Below are positions 11,520 through 24,109 of a stretch of 64,000 nt of DNA, piece after piece. Location of the stretch: positions 90,915,762-90,979,761 of the forward strand of contig JAMXBB010000009.1 of the NCBI GenBank assembly GCA_024138015.1, given 5' to 3'. Every line of letters begins with the position of its first letter. Positions within the stretch are counted from its first letter, which is position 1. Source of the DNA: Lumnitzera littorea. Taxonomy: Eukaryota; Streptophyta; Magnoliopsida; Myrtales; Combretaceae. The notes under the pieces were generated by a model, which saw only the letters and a list, made by a program, of their open reading frames with translations, ran no database searches and was not told the DNA's origin. The position numbers were made by a program, and so were the translations under genes.

Positions 11520-14500
11520 TATAACGACCCTAGGAAGGGCCTAGTAGTATTACCTAGAATTTCTATATCACATGTACACCTATGATAAAAAAATCGCCTT
11601 GTAAATCAAAAATTGCAAGACTCTAAATAGTTATTCGCTAAGGTCTTCAATTTTAGTTCATTGATTAATTATATAATATAAATAATTATGGATATCCCTT
11701 TTTCCACAATTCCTCAGTACCATAAAGAATCGGTATCCCCTACCAAAATAGTGAAATAAGATAGAAAATTCCAGAAAATTCTAAACTTACTAAAGATACT
11801 AAACTTATTTGAGATATTAGTCGTTTTCTGGAGCATTCTGAAGTAACTACATAAGCTTTTCATCATACTAATTCAATGGTAACACTCTACACTTAATTCC
11901 TATCCATATCCCAACTATCGATCAACCTGCAAGGAAAAGAACTATTAGGGTGTAAGCTTACGCTTAGTGAGATAATTATCCTCATCAATATCGCAGGGCA
12001 AAATTTATTAAATGCACAATCATATGAATGCATAAATAATCAGTATGCCAAACAACGTATGCAATGGCTTAGGAACTGCATACGACTCAGAATTGCGCCC
12101 CCTGTAGTTGGGGTTTCAAGATAATTAACCAACCCAAACCAAAATCCAAGTTCTAGACCTTGGATTTTAATTCATTTGCACTATTGTGCTTAAGTCAAAA
12201 ACAAAACCATATATATACGTAGATTGTATGTAATATGCTTTCTTCCCAAATAGCAAATTGTAGTTTCAAAATCCCAAGTCTAGCGGTATGGTGGCCCCCG
12301 CAGTCCACAAACACACGCCTTAAGCAGAAGCCATAAGACTCGGCCCCTCGCCGACAGTTAATGTCTCCCGGCACTTAGTAAGCCCATCAGCTTAAAACAG
12401 GGACTCAATAAAAATGATGACATAGCTAGTGCCCAATCCTGCAGGAGGCTCGTCCTCTTGTAAGTCCCTAACTATCTTCTGCGTGAAGTAGCAGTCGGTG
12501 TTATCCATATGCAATATGGGGTATACATGATTCATTTTAATTTCTTAATCATATAAGTGATTAACTTAATTTTCAAGGTAATCAAATAATTTCATTCTAT
12601 ACAATTACACGTATAAATTATTACAAACAATTCCCATTATTATATAATTAACAAGCCATCGCATTCATCCACAATTTCATACACATGCATTTCCCATAAC
12701 CCACAAGCATCCAAATTTATATATATAAGTTTAGGTGCATCTATTGTACAAGTAAAATCAAGTAAAGAATCATCGGGAATTTACTCACTCAGCCATGCGG
12801 ATCAATCAAAATAATCCAAGGTAGGCCATCTCCCAAAAGCCGGGTCCCCTGGACATCGCAAATATAATACTATAAGGGTTTGAAATTGAATTTGGAAAAC
12901 TAAACTAAAACTCTTTTAGTTATACTTTTGACTTGGTTTCATATTTTTCTCGGTTTTTACTTAAAGTTTAATCGAGCATAACTTTCTCGTTTTAAATCTG
13001 ATTTTTATGATCTTATAGTCAATCTTTATCATTTTCAAGTGTACTTTAATGTGGTGAGGTTAGATTTTCGTGATGAGGCATGAAAAACTACCCATAGGTC
13101 ATAACAGAAGCGATCCTCATGATTTGGAGTGCTTTTAGGCTTTGTTTGGTTAATGGGCTTATTGGTCTTTTTGATAACTTGGGAAATTCTTTGGGCTTAG
13201 GCTTAGGACTTTACTCCAAACTTAAAATACTCCTTAAGATCAGATTTTCAACTTTATTTTACACTCTTGGTGCTAACAACAACTCCTTGGGCTTTTATGT
13301 GGGTTTAAGTTATCAAATGGGCTTGTTTTTTGTTCAAATCAAAGTTAGTGACTTTGTTGGGCTTATGAAGTCTTAGGTAGACTTCTTGTGGGTTTCAAAA
13401 AAACCTTTCTTAATATTTTAAAGTGCTGGTCAAAATTTTAATGAAGGCCCAACTTAGAGTTCTAGGCTCATTTTGAGAGTTTTAGGCTCGATTTTAAGTT
13501 TTAGGCTTTGTATACTTGTTTTGGTTGATCTTTTCACTTTGTTCACTTGGTTTTATCATATTTTTAAGTGGCTTTTACTTATGTTCCAGATCTGGTCATG
13601 ATGAATCTAAGGGGTTCTCACTTGGTTTTTCAACTTGTTTCATCATTTCCTTAAGTTTAAGAGTTAGATCATGAACCTAGGCTACTTATATTCAAATCTT
13701 AACTTAAATTCTCTTCCATGGGATGATTACTTAGCTCATACTTTACATGAAAATTGTGGATCTCATACTTATCACAACTTCTATATCATCGTTCATATCT
13801 CACAAGGTTGGTTTCTTCATAAAAACTTCATGTAATGGATTTTCCTTTATCTAAAGCTAGGTTTGAGCATCTTTAACTTAATAGAAATGGAAATAACATC
13901 TAAATGACTCACATACACTCCACATCTAGCATGATGTCTCCTCATTCATGTACACATTTCATGATTTTCTTAACTTAAAATCTTCCATTCCAAGTGTTAA
14001 ACATATATCTTTACATAATACCAACTTAACATGCTCATATTTCAACTTTCATGTAAAGGGGTTCACAAGCTTACTTCTTAAAGTGGTCTAACTATTTTAT
14101 CATCTTATGATCATGCTAATATCTTCATGAAAACATGGTCTCCTAACACGTAACACTAAACCACTAACACAAAGAAACAACTTACTTGTCCTAAAAGCGA
14201 AAACAAGATGGTAATGCAACTAAGTATCCTCTTCTTGTAAGTTCTTTTGAAACTAGAGTCTTGATCTTTGAAGTGGGGCTTTGAGGATATTTTAAAGTTT
14301 TTAAAAGTGGTTTTTGAAGTTGACAAATAGAGGGCACAAAATAAAGCTTGGTGCCGTAAGTATAGAAGCGGAATAGCGGCGGCAATGTTGAGATTTTGTG
14401 GAGTTGGATTTCTTCTTTTGGTTTGTATTTAAAGTGAGAGAAAAGGAAGTGAAAATGAGAGTGAAAGAGGAAGAGAGTGGCAAATTTTTTAATGGGAGAA

Positions 14501-15262
14501 GAAGTATGTGCAAGAAGCTTTAATTGATTGTCTTTTAGTATACACAAATGCCAACTTTTTTACAAGACTAAGTGATGTAAGCATTAAGGGGTGAATAGTA
14601 ATTGTATAAGACATTTGAGTGATGGACAAATGATAAAACATGGCCTCTCTTTTCCTTCTTTTCCAACCAGCCAAGTAAGGAGAAAATAGGGCATGGTGTT
14701 GTCTTGTCACTTTATTAAAAGTTGAACACATAAAATAATGTGATAACTTGTCCATATATAGTATAAGTTGTGGTGTGATAAGGGAAATGTCTTATCATTA
14801 ATTTTTGATAAGTTATCAATTGATAAATAATTCCAACTCTCAATTGATAAGTTATTTAAGATAATTGGTTGGTTTACTTATTCATGTGCACAAGTCCTAT
14901 GCATGAAAATAAGGAAATTGTCTTATATGAAATTATTTTGGAGATTGTTTCTTAAATTTATTTGTAAGTTATGATTTAATTCTTATAAAATTATGAAAAT
15001 TTCTAAAGTTGAATAAAATTATTCAAATTAAATTCTTAATTAGCTGCTTAGGGTTACAAGTCTTTAATTGTTTTTGGGTTTTGGGTTTTAGGTTCAAAGT
15101 CTATGGTTCTCGTATTAGAGTTTTGTCGATAATAGGGTTTCGAATCGGAAAATTAAATTCATTTTTAAATGTAAACTTAAATTCTTAGCTTAGTTTATCC
15201 TTGGGAACATTTGGGAAGTACTCTTAATTGAATCACAAGTCCGCTAAAAAGTAGGGTTTACA
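11520..15262 (-). mobile_element. Long LTR, copy 2
   Basis: A 3743-bp block is homologous along its length to copy 1 (5184-8858). It is bounded by TATAACGACCC and GGTTTACA on the + strand, the same termini as copy 1. On the - strand it starts TGTAAACCC and ends GGGTCGTTATA. Flanking 5-mers do not match (CTGGT before, ATTTA after), and another LTR-tail fragment follows at once. It may therefore be the remains of a deleted full element or a recombinant. No credible protein is encoded. Confidence 0.65.
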
Positions 15263-15560
15263 ATTTATCCATATATAACATGGCTTATAAGTGAAAATAA
15301 AAGAATTTTCTTATATGAAATTCTTTTAGGGCTTGATTCTCAAATTAATTTGTAGGTTATGATTTGCTTCTCAAGAAATTTTATAAATTTTCTAGAGTTA
15401 AATAAAATTTATTCAAATTATATTTTTAATTATTTATTTAGGATTGTAAGTCCTTGATCATCATAGGTTTTAGGGTTCGAGTGAGTTTATATATGTTTTA
15501 GAGTTAGAGTGAGATTATGTATGTTTTAAGGTTTTTCACCAGCTCAGAAATAATTGACTT
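15263..15560 (-). repeat. Partial third copy of the long LTR tail
   Basis: This segment repeats the sequence at about 14740-15080, for example TCTTATATGAAATTCTTTTA, GGTTATGATT and GAGTTAAATAAAATTTATTC with small changes. It lies directly behind copy 2, in the same orientation. Confidence 0.6.
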
Positions 15561-16129
15561 ACACTTAGGAGCTTAAGGTTCAATTGGTTTAATTATTTAG
15601 GAACACCGCTTTATTATGCAACATATATATATATGTATGATAGATTAAGAAAAGAGAAGGAAATTGCTTAATAATATATTTAGATATATATATATACACA
15701 TATTGTGGGGCTACTTATGTACATAAATAAAATAATTTTTGTATATTTATTAATTTATTCCTTTAACTAGCTTAGTTTTATTGTTTGTTATTACTTGAAA
15801 TAATTCTTGATTCGTTCGTTATCAGTTTTATATGATTTCACAAAATTATTGATAATTTTATTGATTTATGACTTTTCAAGCATTAAGATAATTTTATAGA
15901 GTTTTAAAAAAAATTTTATGATTTGATATTTATGGTTTCTATCAAGTTTAGGTTTACATTTTTTTTTTAAAGTACGCGCATGTAGGGATTGGGGTTTTCT
16001 TGCATGAATAGGGTTTCCAAATTGTATTATAAGGCCTTTCAAGTTCGTTTTAAGTTCCAAGTTTAAAATTTTAGTCGGTTTTCATTTTATGTAGTCTTGT
16101 CGACTTAAGGAAATATCTATGATACTTAA
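15561..16129. other. AT-rich noncoding with (AT)n runs
   Basis: Short AT microsatellites occur at about 15628-15640 and 15687-15700. This may be the leader or 5' LTR end of the Tat-like element that follows, but no primer site was recognised. Confidence 0.4.
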
Positions 16130-17270
16130 GTCCAACACCATGTTTAGAAGGTTAAATTTACAGTCTACACTGGTCACCACTAACACCATTACCACTATAA
16201 TGCTCACCAACTCCCCTAACTCTGGGCACTCAAACTTATGAGATGCAGCAACTTAGAGTGCTTTTTCACCAAGTGTCGAAAGATAATTGAAAGACCTAGG
16301 ATTCTAATGTTACACTGCATAAGGAAGTGGCTACCTCCAAAAACGCATAAGAGAAATGCCACCATATGGAGGCAACAATCAGCCTATCCACACAACCAAG
16401 CTAGTAAAGTGAAATACGTGTTGCGAACCCAATACGTCTACGTGATTAGGTTCAATACAATCACCTTCCTCACGAACACCTACGTAACTAGTTGAACTGC
16501 AATTGCGGAAAGATACGGATACAAGGTGAGCACTCTGACACAAGGAAAGTGCCTAAGGAGTTATCCTTAGGATGCTCCCAAAAACCACTTGAGGACATGA
16601 ACATCAAAGAGTTAGACGAACATATACACTGCGAATCTAGCATGCACAACAAAAAAAAGGCGAAAACTTCAACCCACATCTCACAATCAACCATTAAGAA
16701 GAGCCCATTCACAACTAATATCCTCAAGGAAACACTCCTTTAAGGTGCCAGACTCCCCCACCTTAACATGTACAACAAAACTGGGGACCTAGACGACCAT
16801 CTTATACACTTTCATACAATGATGAGCCTCTACAATTTCACATACAGCATCATATGCAAAGCCTTCCCTAGCATACTTACAATGGCTGCCTTATCGTAGT
16901 TTAACACCCTACCCGACAACTCAATCAAATCTTTTGACGAGCTAGTGACGAAGTTCCAACAGCACTTCCTCGACTCTAAGGTCCCAAGCAAAAACTTCTC
17001 CATGTTGTACGACATTAAGCAATGCCCCAAGAGACGCTACTGGCTTACTTAGAACAGTTTAACCGTGTAAAGCTCCAAGTCTCCAAGTTTAATATCAAAA
17101 CCATACCCCAAGCCCTAATCATCGGGATCAACCCTATAAGGAAATTATTCGACATCATCTCACTCAACAGGCCTCACTTGCTAAATGAATTCGTATCAGT
17201 GGCTAAGAAATATGTAGCCCAAGAGGACGCCATACAAGCACAGTTAGATACTGAGAGTGACGGATGAAGC
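16130..17270 (+). pseudogene. Tat-lineage Ty3/Gypsy gag remnant
   Basis: The + strand frames give 'YNKTGDLDDHLIHFHTMM', 'CKAFPSILTMAALS', 'SFDELVTKFQQHFLDS' and, in an open stretch from 17022, 'PQETLLAYLEQFNRVKLQ' then 'ALIIGINPIRKLFD'. This matches in order the retrotransposon-gag domain of Tat-type elements (GxGDPxDHL...CRAFPxTL...LWF...F...QETLRxFLxRFN...GL). The W of the LWF motif is a TAG (16897-16899), and frameshifts occur near 17020. Protease, RT and integrase follow on the same strand. Confidence 0.8.
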
Positions 17271-18260
17271 TTAGTGAAAGATCGCTTCGAGCTAAGGAAT
17301 ATAAGTTGGCCTCCTCTTCTTAAAGAAAGCATTGAGAAGGCCAAAAACAGAAGTTCACCGACTACATAACGTATACCCCTCTAAACTGTCCTCTTAACGG
17401 AGTTTTGTATGAGGTTTAAGGATAGCTCCCTCGACCTCCCTAAGTATAGGAGATGCTAAAAGTAGTAGCCTCTGGTAAATACTACAACATAACATCGATA
17501 AGTGCCGCAACTTACAAAATGTAGTCAAAGGCCTTATCCATAAAGGTTACATCAACCACCTCATTGTAGATGAAAGGAACTAGATCTAATGACCTACCTA
17601 ATGTCATCAGATCAAGCAACAACAACAGCAACAGCAGCAGTAGCAGCAACCAAAGGAGGACCTCCCTACAATCAACATGGTCAAGGAAGAAGGGGTCAGA
17701 TCAATACCATCATTGGAGGCTCCAGCTTAGTAGAAGTGATGACATCCATACCAATCAAGCACGAAGTCTACCTCGTTCGAGGAAAAAAGGCCAAAGTGGA
17801 TACTACTAATAGCTTCTCCACTAAGGACAATGAGAGTGTTGATTACCCGCATAGTGATGCATTGGTTATCAACATAGAAGTCGAGTACTTTAACGTCCCA
17901 AAGACGTTCGTTGATAGTGAGAGCTTAGTAGACATCCTCTTCTACACCATATACAAGTAGATGAAGGAGTAGCTAGATGAACCCTAACCCTACAAACATA
18001 GCCTTACAGGTTTCAAAGGCGGTGGACATGTGCCAACCAAAAGGCTCATCACCCTAATATTAAGATTGGGTGATGAGGCACATGTTGCCACAAAATCGAT
18101 TGACTTCATGGTTGTCGACCACTTGTCACCTTACAATACTATATTAGGATGACCAAGCATTACAAAGTTCAACATGCTAATAAGCTAAAGCTGCCTTAAG
18201 GCAAATTTTCCAATGTTGATAGGAGTCAATGAAGGACAAGGAGACTAGAAGCTGTTTAGC
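17271..18260 (+). pseudogene. Tat-type protease remnant
   Basis: The frame open at 17589-17960 contains 'HSDALVINIEVEYFNVPKTF' followed by 'VDSESLVDILFY', the retropepsin core with D-S-E in place of D-[TS]-G. After it come 'LTGFKGGGHVPTKRLITL' and 'DFMVVDHLSPYNTILG', the usual downstream block, with TGA (18150-18152) where R of 'ILGRP' is expected. A CAA/CAG-rich stretch (17615-17655) lies ahead of the domain. Stops and the altered active site show it is inactive. Confidence 0.8.
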
Positions 18261-18479
18261 TCCCTCTACTTAAAGGTGCAAAATCGAGATAGTATCATGC
18301 ATATCCAGTTTAACCCATAAGAGAAGCCATACTCTTGTAGAGAATTAGCTAAGGAGATGGAGCTCAGGAACACACCAGGACTAATGACATGAGTTGAGAT
18401 GACCCTACTTGACAAATAGAAGCACAAGCTCATCAACTTCCTTTGTGCCAATACTAATGTCTTTGCATCGGTGCTAGAA

Positions 18480-20345
18480 GACATGCCCGACATAATCAAC
18501 ATCCTTAAATCAACACATCACCTAAACGTCGATCCCAAATTACAACCTATCAAGCAGAAAAAGAGACACCTCATACCCAAACAATAAGTTGCTATCAAGC
18601 AAGAGGTGCAAAAGCTACTTCGAGCTAAATTCATCAAATAAGAAAGATACCCTGCATGGCCAATAAATACCATCCTCATGAAAAAGGCCAACGGGAAGTG
18701 GCAAATGTATGTAGACTATACCGACCTCAGCAAAGCCTACCCGAAAGATTGCTTTCCTCTACCCTACATAGATCACTACATTGACTCTACATCAAGCCAT
18801 GCTATGCTTAGCTTCATGGATGCATATTCAGGGTACAACTAGATTTACATAGCCCCAAAGGATAAGGTTTACACCTTGTTTGTCACTGACTTTGGTACAT
18901 ACTTGAAACACCCCATTTTTTCCCCATTATAGTTTTAATTTTTTATAAAAAGAGTCCTAATTCATAATAATAATAAAAAACACAAAAAATTCGAAAAATA
19001 ATTAAAAAAATACAAAAAATTGAGAAATTGAAAAAATAACAAAGTGTTAAAAATATCCAAGTCAAGTTAGGTCAAGCAATAATCGAAAGTATACATACAA
19101 TTTAATAAATTTAGAATTGTTAAAATTTTTTGGACTTCATTGGAAAAGATTCCAATAAAATATTTAAATGGATTTTTATTCACTTCAAAAAATATTTTAT
19201 TGAGACTAATTAAAATGAGACTCTATATTTATTAAATATTCTAATGGCTAAATTAGAATTGATCTGCCTAATCGATTCTAATTTAATTACCTTTTCTCGG
19301 TTCTATCAGGTGATGAGTTCAAGTTTTTCAAAAATAAAAAAAACGAGTTTTCTTTAATTCCTAGTTGAGAGTCTATATTAAATAAGCATAAGGTTTAATA
19401 TAGACTGAGTTAAGGAGAATAAGAAACCAAAAATTCAACTTGATAATACTAATATAAAGCCATGCCCTTCAACCTCAAGAACATCGAGGTAACATACCAA
19501 AGATTAGTGACAACCATCTTTAAGCCCTAAATCGGGTGAAATGTTGAAGTGTACATCGATGATATGATCATGAAGAGTAGAGAGTGGGAGGTCCATGTCA
19601 AAGACCTCTATGAGACTTTGAATACCCTCTACCGCTACCAGATGAAGTTAAACCCCCAGAAGTGCATCTTTGGGGTAGTATCTAAGAAGTTTCTTGGCTT
19701 CATGGTAACTAAGGGTAGCATCGAAGCTAACCCAAACAAAATTATGGTAGTCTATGACATGAAAACCCCTATAATAGTTAAGGAAGTCCAATACCTTACA
19801 AGTAGGGTCGCCACCCTTAATCACTTCGTTTCCATAAGTGCTAACAAATGTTTCGAGTTCTTCAAGATCCTAAAGAACCCATCAGAATTCAGATGGACTA
19901 ACAAATGCCAATAAGCCTTCAACAAGCTTAAAAAATTCCTCAAAAGCCCACTTGTGCTCTCTAAACCCATACCTAGAGAAGACTTATATTTATACCTTCC
20001 CATCAACTACTTAGCACTGCCTTCGATGCTTGTTTGAGTAGATAGACTGGGAGACAAGCCCGTCAATTATGTAAGTCATATCTTACAAGGCCCAAAGATT
20101 AAATATACTAAGATTATCCTAGCCATAGTGATTGCTGCACAAAAGCTAAGGCTATATTTCTAAGCCCACCTAATTGTCGTCCTTACCAATTAATCGCTAT
20201 GAGCCATCCTATAAAAGGCATATGCCTCAGGCAAAATGGCGAAATACTCTCTTGAGCTCAAAGCCTAAGGTGTCTAATTTCATCTCAGGTAGGCAATTAA
20301 AGCATAAGTCCTTGCAAATTTCGTAACAAAATATACTAGAGAAGA
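18480..20345 (+). pseudogene. Tat-type reverse transcriptase and RNase H remnant
   Basis: RT would copy element RNA into DNA. Visible blocks are 'WPINTILMKKANGKWQMYVD', 'DCFPLPYIDHYID', 'LSFMDAYSGYN' (catalytic Asp present), 'TLFVTDFGTY', then after the solo LTR at 18904-19445 'YKAMPFNLKN', 'VEVYIDDMIMKS' (YIDD catalytic pair) and 'LNPQKCIFGVVSKKFLGF'. The RNase H part follows: 'FRWTNKCQ', 'LYLYLPINYLALPSMLV' and 'YTKIILAIVIAAQKLRLYF'. Stops include TAG at 18840-18842 in place of Q. Frame and order fit a Ty3/Gypsy pol of the Tat group. Confidence 0.85.
18904..19445 (+). mobile_element. 542-bp solo LTR splitting the Tat RT
   Basis: An AT-rich noncoding block runs from TGAAACACCCC to CAACTTGATA. 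It is flanked by perfect ATACT copies (18899-18903 and 19446-19450). Taking out the block and one ATACT restores the RT order DFGTY-x-YKAMPF, so the borders are exact. The start resembles the TGTAACACCCC-type LTR start of plant chromoviruses. No internal coding region is present, so it is a solo LTR (or a small non-autonomous element). It inserted after the Tat element. Confidence 0.85.
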
Positions 20346-20790
20346 GGAAATACAATCAAACATCAACATACCTATATAGACTCCATGTCAATGGATCCTC
20401 CACTTGGTAGGTACAGGAGTAGAGTGGAGCAAGCATAGCATTAAAAGGTCCATATGACTCGAAGGTGCTCTATGCACTGAAATTCAGGTTCTTGATAAGT
20501 AACAACAAAGTCGACTATGATGATCTCATCTCCAGCTTAAAAATAGCTAAGAAAATCGAAGCAAAGAAGATGGAGATCCATTCGAACTCCATATTAGTAG
20601 TCCAATAGGTGAAGGGAGAGTATGAGATAAAGGGAGAAATGATGATTAAGTATCTCTAAACAATCTAGGGACTCCTCTCGGGTTTTGCTTTCTAGAAGAT
20701 CAACAAAGTCCCCTAGGTAGAAAATTTCAAGGCCAATAAGTTATCAAAGCTTGCCTCAACTATCTTTCCAACACCACATAACAGTGATAA
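20346..20790 (+). pseudogene. Second (archaeal-type) RNase H-like domain remnant, Tat
   Basis: Reading across frames gives 'GTGVEWS', 'SSLKIAKKIEAKKMEIHSNS', 'VKGEYEIKGEMMIKYL' and 'NFKANKLSKLAS'. These match the order GAGxVL...GLRLAKxLGxxxLxxxSDSxLVVxQVxGxYE...Y...ENxxADALSKLA of the additional RNase H seen in Tat elements. The catalytic Asp of 'SDS' reads as Asn ('SNS'), and there are many stops. Its presence between RNase H and integrase supports the Tat assignment. Confidence 0.7.
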
Positions 20791-20871
20791 GTCGCTTCTC
20801 ATCTAGTACCTCTCCGAGATCACCACAGTGGAGCAAGAGAGTTTTAGCCTACATAGTCTCAATCTTACTAG

Positions 20872-22080
20872 ATGGATCCTATAATCGAGTACCTAAAGAC
20901 CATAACATTACCCAAGGACAGGGTCAAAGGCAAGACATTAACCTATACCTTGGTGAACTATACTCTCCTGGATGGCGTCTTGTACTGCCAAGGGTATAGC
21001 ATGCCACTCCTCAAATACCTTATACTTGAAGAAGGCATTCACGCCTTCGAAGAGCTTCATGCTAGTATCTACAACAACCACATCCAGGCATAGGCATTGT
21101 ACATCAGAGCACTCCACCTCAATTACTATAGGCCAACCATGAAAGAGAATGCAAAGGCAATGGGCCAAAAATGTCATAAATGCCATAAGCACGCGCCCTT
21201 CTTCCATGTGCCAAGTATTAAACTACACCCCATGACAAGCCCATGGTCGTTCACCTAATGGGGGCTAGATGTTCTCAATCCTTTTCCCAAGGCATCAAGA
21301 GGCCGCCAATTCATCTTTGTAATTGTAGACTATTTCACAATGTAGGTCGAGGCCTAGGCAATAACGAGTATCACCACCAAAGTAGTCGAAGGATTTGTCC
21401 TTACTAACATCCTCTCACAATTCGGGATACCATATGCCTTGATCATAGACAACGATGGGCAATTTAAAAATGTCAGGTTTCAAGAATTCTATGATAAGCA
21501 TCACATAAAACTCTACTACACATCGATAGCATACCCTAAAACCAATGGCCAAGTCAAGGCAATCGACAAGATAATCATTGGCAGCTTGAAAAAGAGGGTA
21601 GAGTGTATAGAAGCAAGGTGGGCAAATGAGCTCCCCTACATTCTTTATCGATACTGCATAACTCATCGGACCTTTACAGGAGAAACTGCCTTTTGTCTCG
21701 CCTTCAAAGCCAAAGCCCTTAGCCATCAAGCTTGAATTTCCTATGAGTAGGGTCTAGAACTTCAACATCAATACCAATCATATGGCCTTCCAAGTGAGCT
21801 TCGACACAATTGACAAGGTACATGATATCTTACGAGCTCAAGTAGTAGCCTACCAACAATGAATGGCTTGATACTACAATAAAAAGGTTAAGCACAAGGT
21901 CTTCTAACTTAAAGACCTAATGTGTCGTAAACCTTAGGCCATAAAATCTAGAAAAGGATAAGGCAAGCTCGCCCCTAATTGGGAAGACCCCATACGATAA
22001 GAGAAGATGTAGGTAATGGAGCTTACAAACTTAAAACCCTAGATAGACAACTTATTCCTAAAATGTAAAATGCAAGTAAT
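20872..22080 (+). pseudogene. Tat-type integrase remnant
   Basis: Integrase inserts element DNA into the genome. The frame contains an N-terminal zinc-binding-like part ('HAFEELHASIYNNH', 'MGQKCHKCHKHAP') and the core 'WGLDVLNPFPKASRGRQFI', 'VIVDYFTM' and 'FGIPYALIIDNDGQF'. The third catalytic region reads 'YPKTNGQVKAIDKIIIGSLK'. The usual Q-[AV]-E-A has Lys instead of the catalytic Glu. Stops lie at 21343-21345 and beyond 21735. The C-terminal 'GAYKLKTLDRQLIPKM' segment marks the pol end near 22065. Confidence 0.85.
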
Positions 22081-24109
22081 TTAGGATTGTATTTGTCTAA
22101 ATCCTACAACCAGTTTGTGGTACTTGGAACAAGCCAGTGAATTAGCAAAGAGATAAGTTACTTACACTTGTCTGTTGTTCTCCCTTGTTGATTTACATCG
22201 TACACTCTTACCCTTGGGTAGATCACCATCCGTAAGATCAAACCCTGAGTCAATACTAACACTGATGCCTATAGGGACAAAGGCCTTATAAATCGTCACC
22301 ACGAGTCTCTTCCATGATGCCCAGGTACTTGCAAGGCTCTCAAACATAAGAAACTTCAATTACTTAAGCCCTTGGGAAAACATACAATCCCCGCCTCAAA
22401 TGACCTTAGCAGTACTTATGCTTGGCAAGTCGGCGACTAAGGGCTCCTTACACCAGCACACGCAATTTACCACATAGGCCTACATACTAATGACTATGCA
22501 CTCAATGACTAACTAAAGTGCAAGTAAAGACAACAATTGAAAAATCTAAGTGAATGAAAAGACAACGAGGTGAGCTCAACAATAGGTGAAGAAATGAAAA
22601 ATTGCATTAATTTAAAGTCATTACAAGGCTTTAAAGGTTAGCATCCCAACCCGAGTACAAGCGAAAAGAAAGCAAAGGGAAAAGAATAAAACTAAAAGAA
22701 GAGAATACACCAAAATAAGCCTTTCTACTCAACTACTTAGCTTTAACTCCTGCTACCTACTCGACCATCAGACGATTCCTGTTCAAGCCACGATCAGGAG
22801 AACCATGATAGATACCCTAACCACCAAATGAGCTGATGGCCACAGTCATTTGATGCCGGCAGCTTCAAGGCAAATCCCTCGCTTATTAAATGAGTTGGTC
22901 TTCTACATGAGCTCCCCATACGAGTCGCCTGAAGTGGATTTACCCATCTCTTGTGTAAGAGCCCAGGGACTACATGCATGAGTATCCATAGTAGCTTTGC
23001 TCGAGCCTCCCTTTAGCAATGCCAAAACTCCTATACTGCCATGGCTTAGGGGAGCCCTCAAGACACCTTACACTAACCCTGCTCATGCACCTTCGAACTA
23101 TGAGGAAGCCTTACTCAGCTGCCGAAAACACTACAAATGACATGTAAGCATTAGTACTTTAGTAGCAATATAAGGGTGTTTACTAACGTAACCCATGCAT
23201 ATGAACACTCCTCATGGCAACAGTTCCACCATGGCTAGAGGATGTCTTCCTAAAGGTCCTTTACCACCTCAAGTCACTTAGCTTGGTGAACAACTCGACT
23301 GAGTGACCTACATACATCCTTCATTCGGTACTTAGGAGCCTTTCCCCATCATAGGCAACCTTTTATACCCTTCGATTGCTACTCGACAAAGCACCCCCAC
23401 CACATCGGGGATCTTTTCTTAAGCTTGTACACCACCCCTAACATCTTGATCCTTTTAGACTCAAACATCACACGCAACCCTAATACAAAAGGAAACATCA
23501 ACTCGACCACTCTCAAGAATGTCTAAATAAGTGCTCTACATGTGTTTGAACGATAATAGGGAAGCAAAGGCCCCACAAGCCCTTTGTATAAGGACTCAAA
23601 AGGAGCCCGGACGGTCGACATTCCCATAACTTGATGGCCCAAATCCTTTAGCATAAGGATTGCTGATGTAGTGACATAAATGCACCACATCAACATTTAA
23701 GGCGTTCCAAAAGGTGCCTTACCCAAGGCCTCATAAATGCCTTGCGCAACTCCTTACCCAAGAAATCATAAGCACTCTTGTAAAACCATACATAGTACCC
23801 CGAACACCTCCTTAACGTACCGATAGACTTAACGCCTAGCAGTAATGAAGACTTTGTGCAAAAAAGAGAAGGGACAAAGCCAAGTATTACATGATTAGGC
23901 AAAAAGAAGGAAGTACCATCCATTGAAAAAGCAAGAAAAAATAAAAACTTGAACAAAGGAAAAAAAGCTCATTCGTTAAGTTTGATTCCTTACAATAGTT
24001 GAGGGGACGACACCCTAACACCAATTTCAATTAGACAAAAAGAAACAAAGAAAACATCTAAGACAACAATGAAAAGAAACAAAACAGAAAAAAAAAGAGA
24101 GAGAGAGAG
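22081..24109. other. Tat 3' spacer without credible genes
   Basis: This lies between pol (+ strand) and the antisense ORF (- strand). Only short frames exist and none is recognisable. A GA run occurs at about 24098-24111. Confidence 0.5.

Noticed and set aside
14191..14755. Overlapping frames of 70-118 residues on the - strand
   Set aside because: They lie inside long LTR copy 2 and have noncoding counterparts with different breaks in copy 1 (8031-8294), so they are LTR leader sequence, not proteins.
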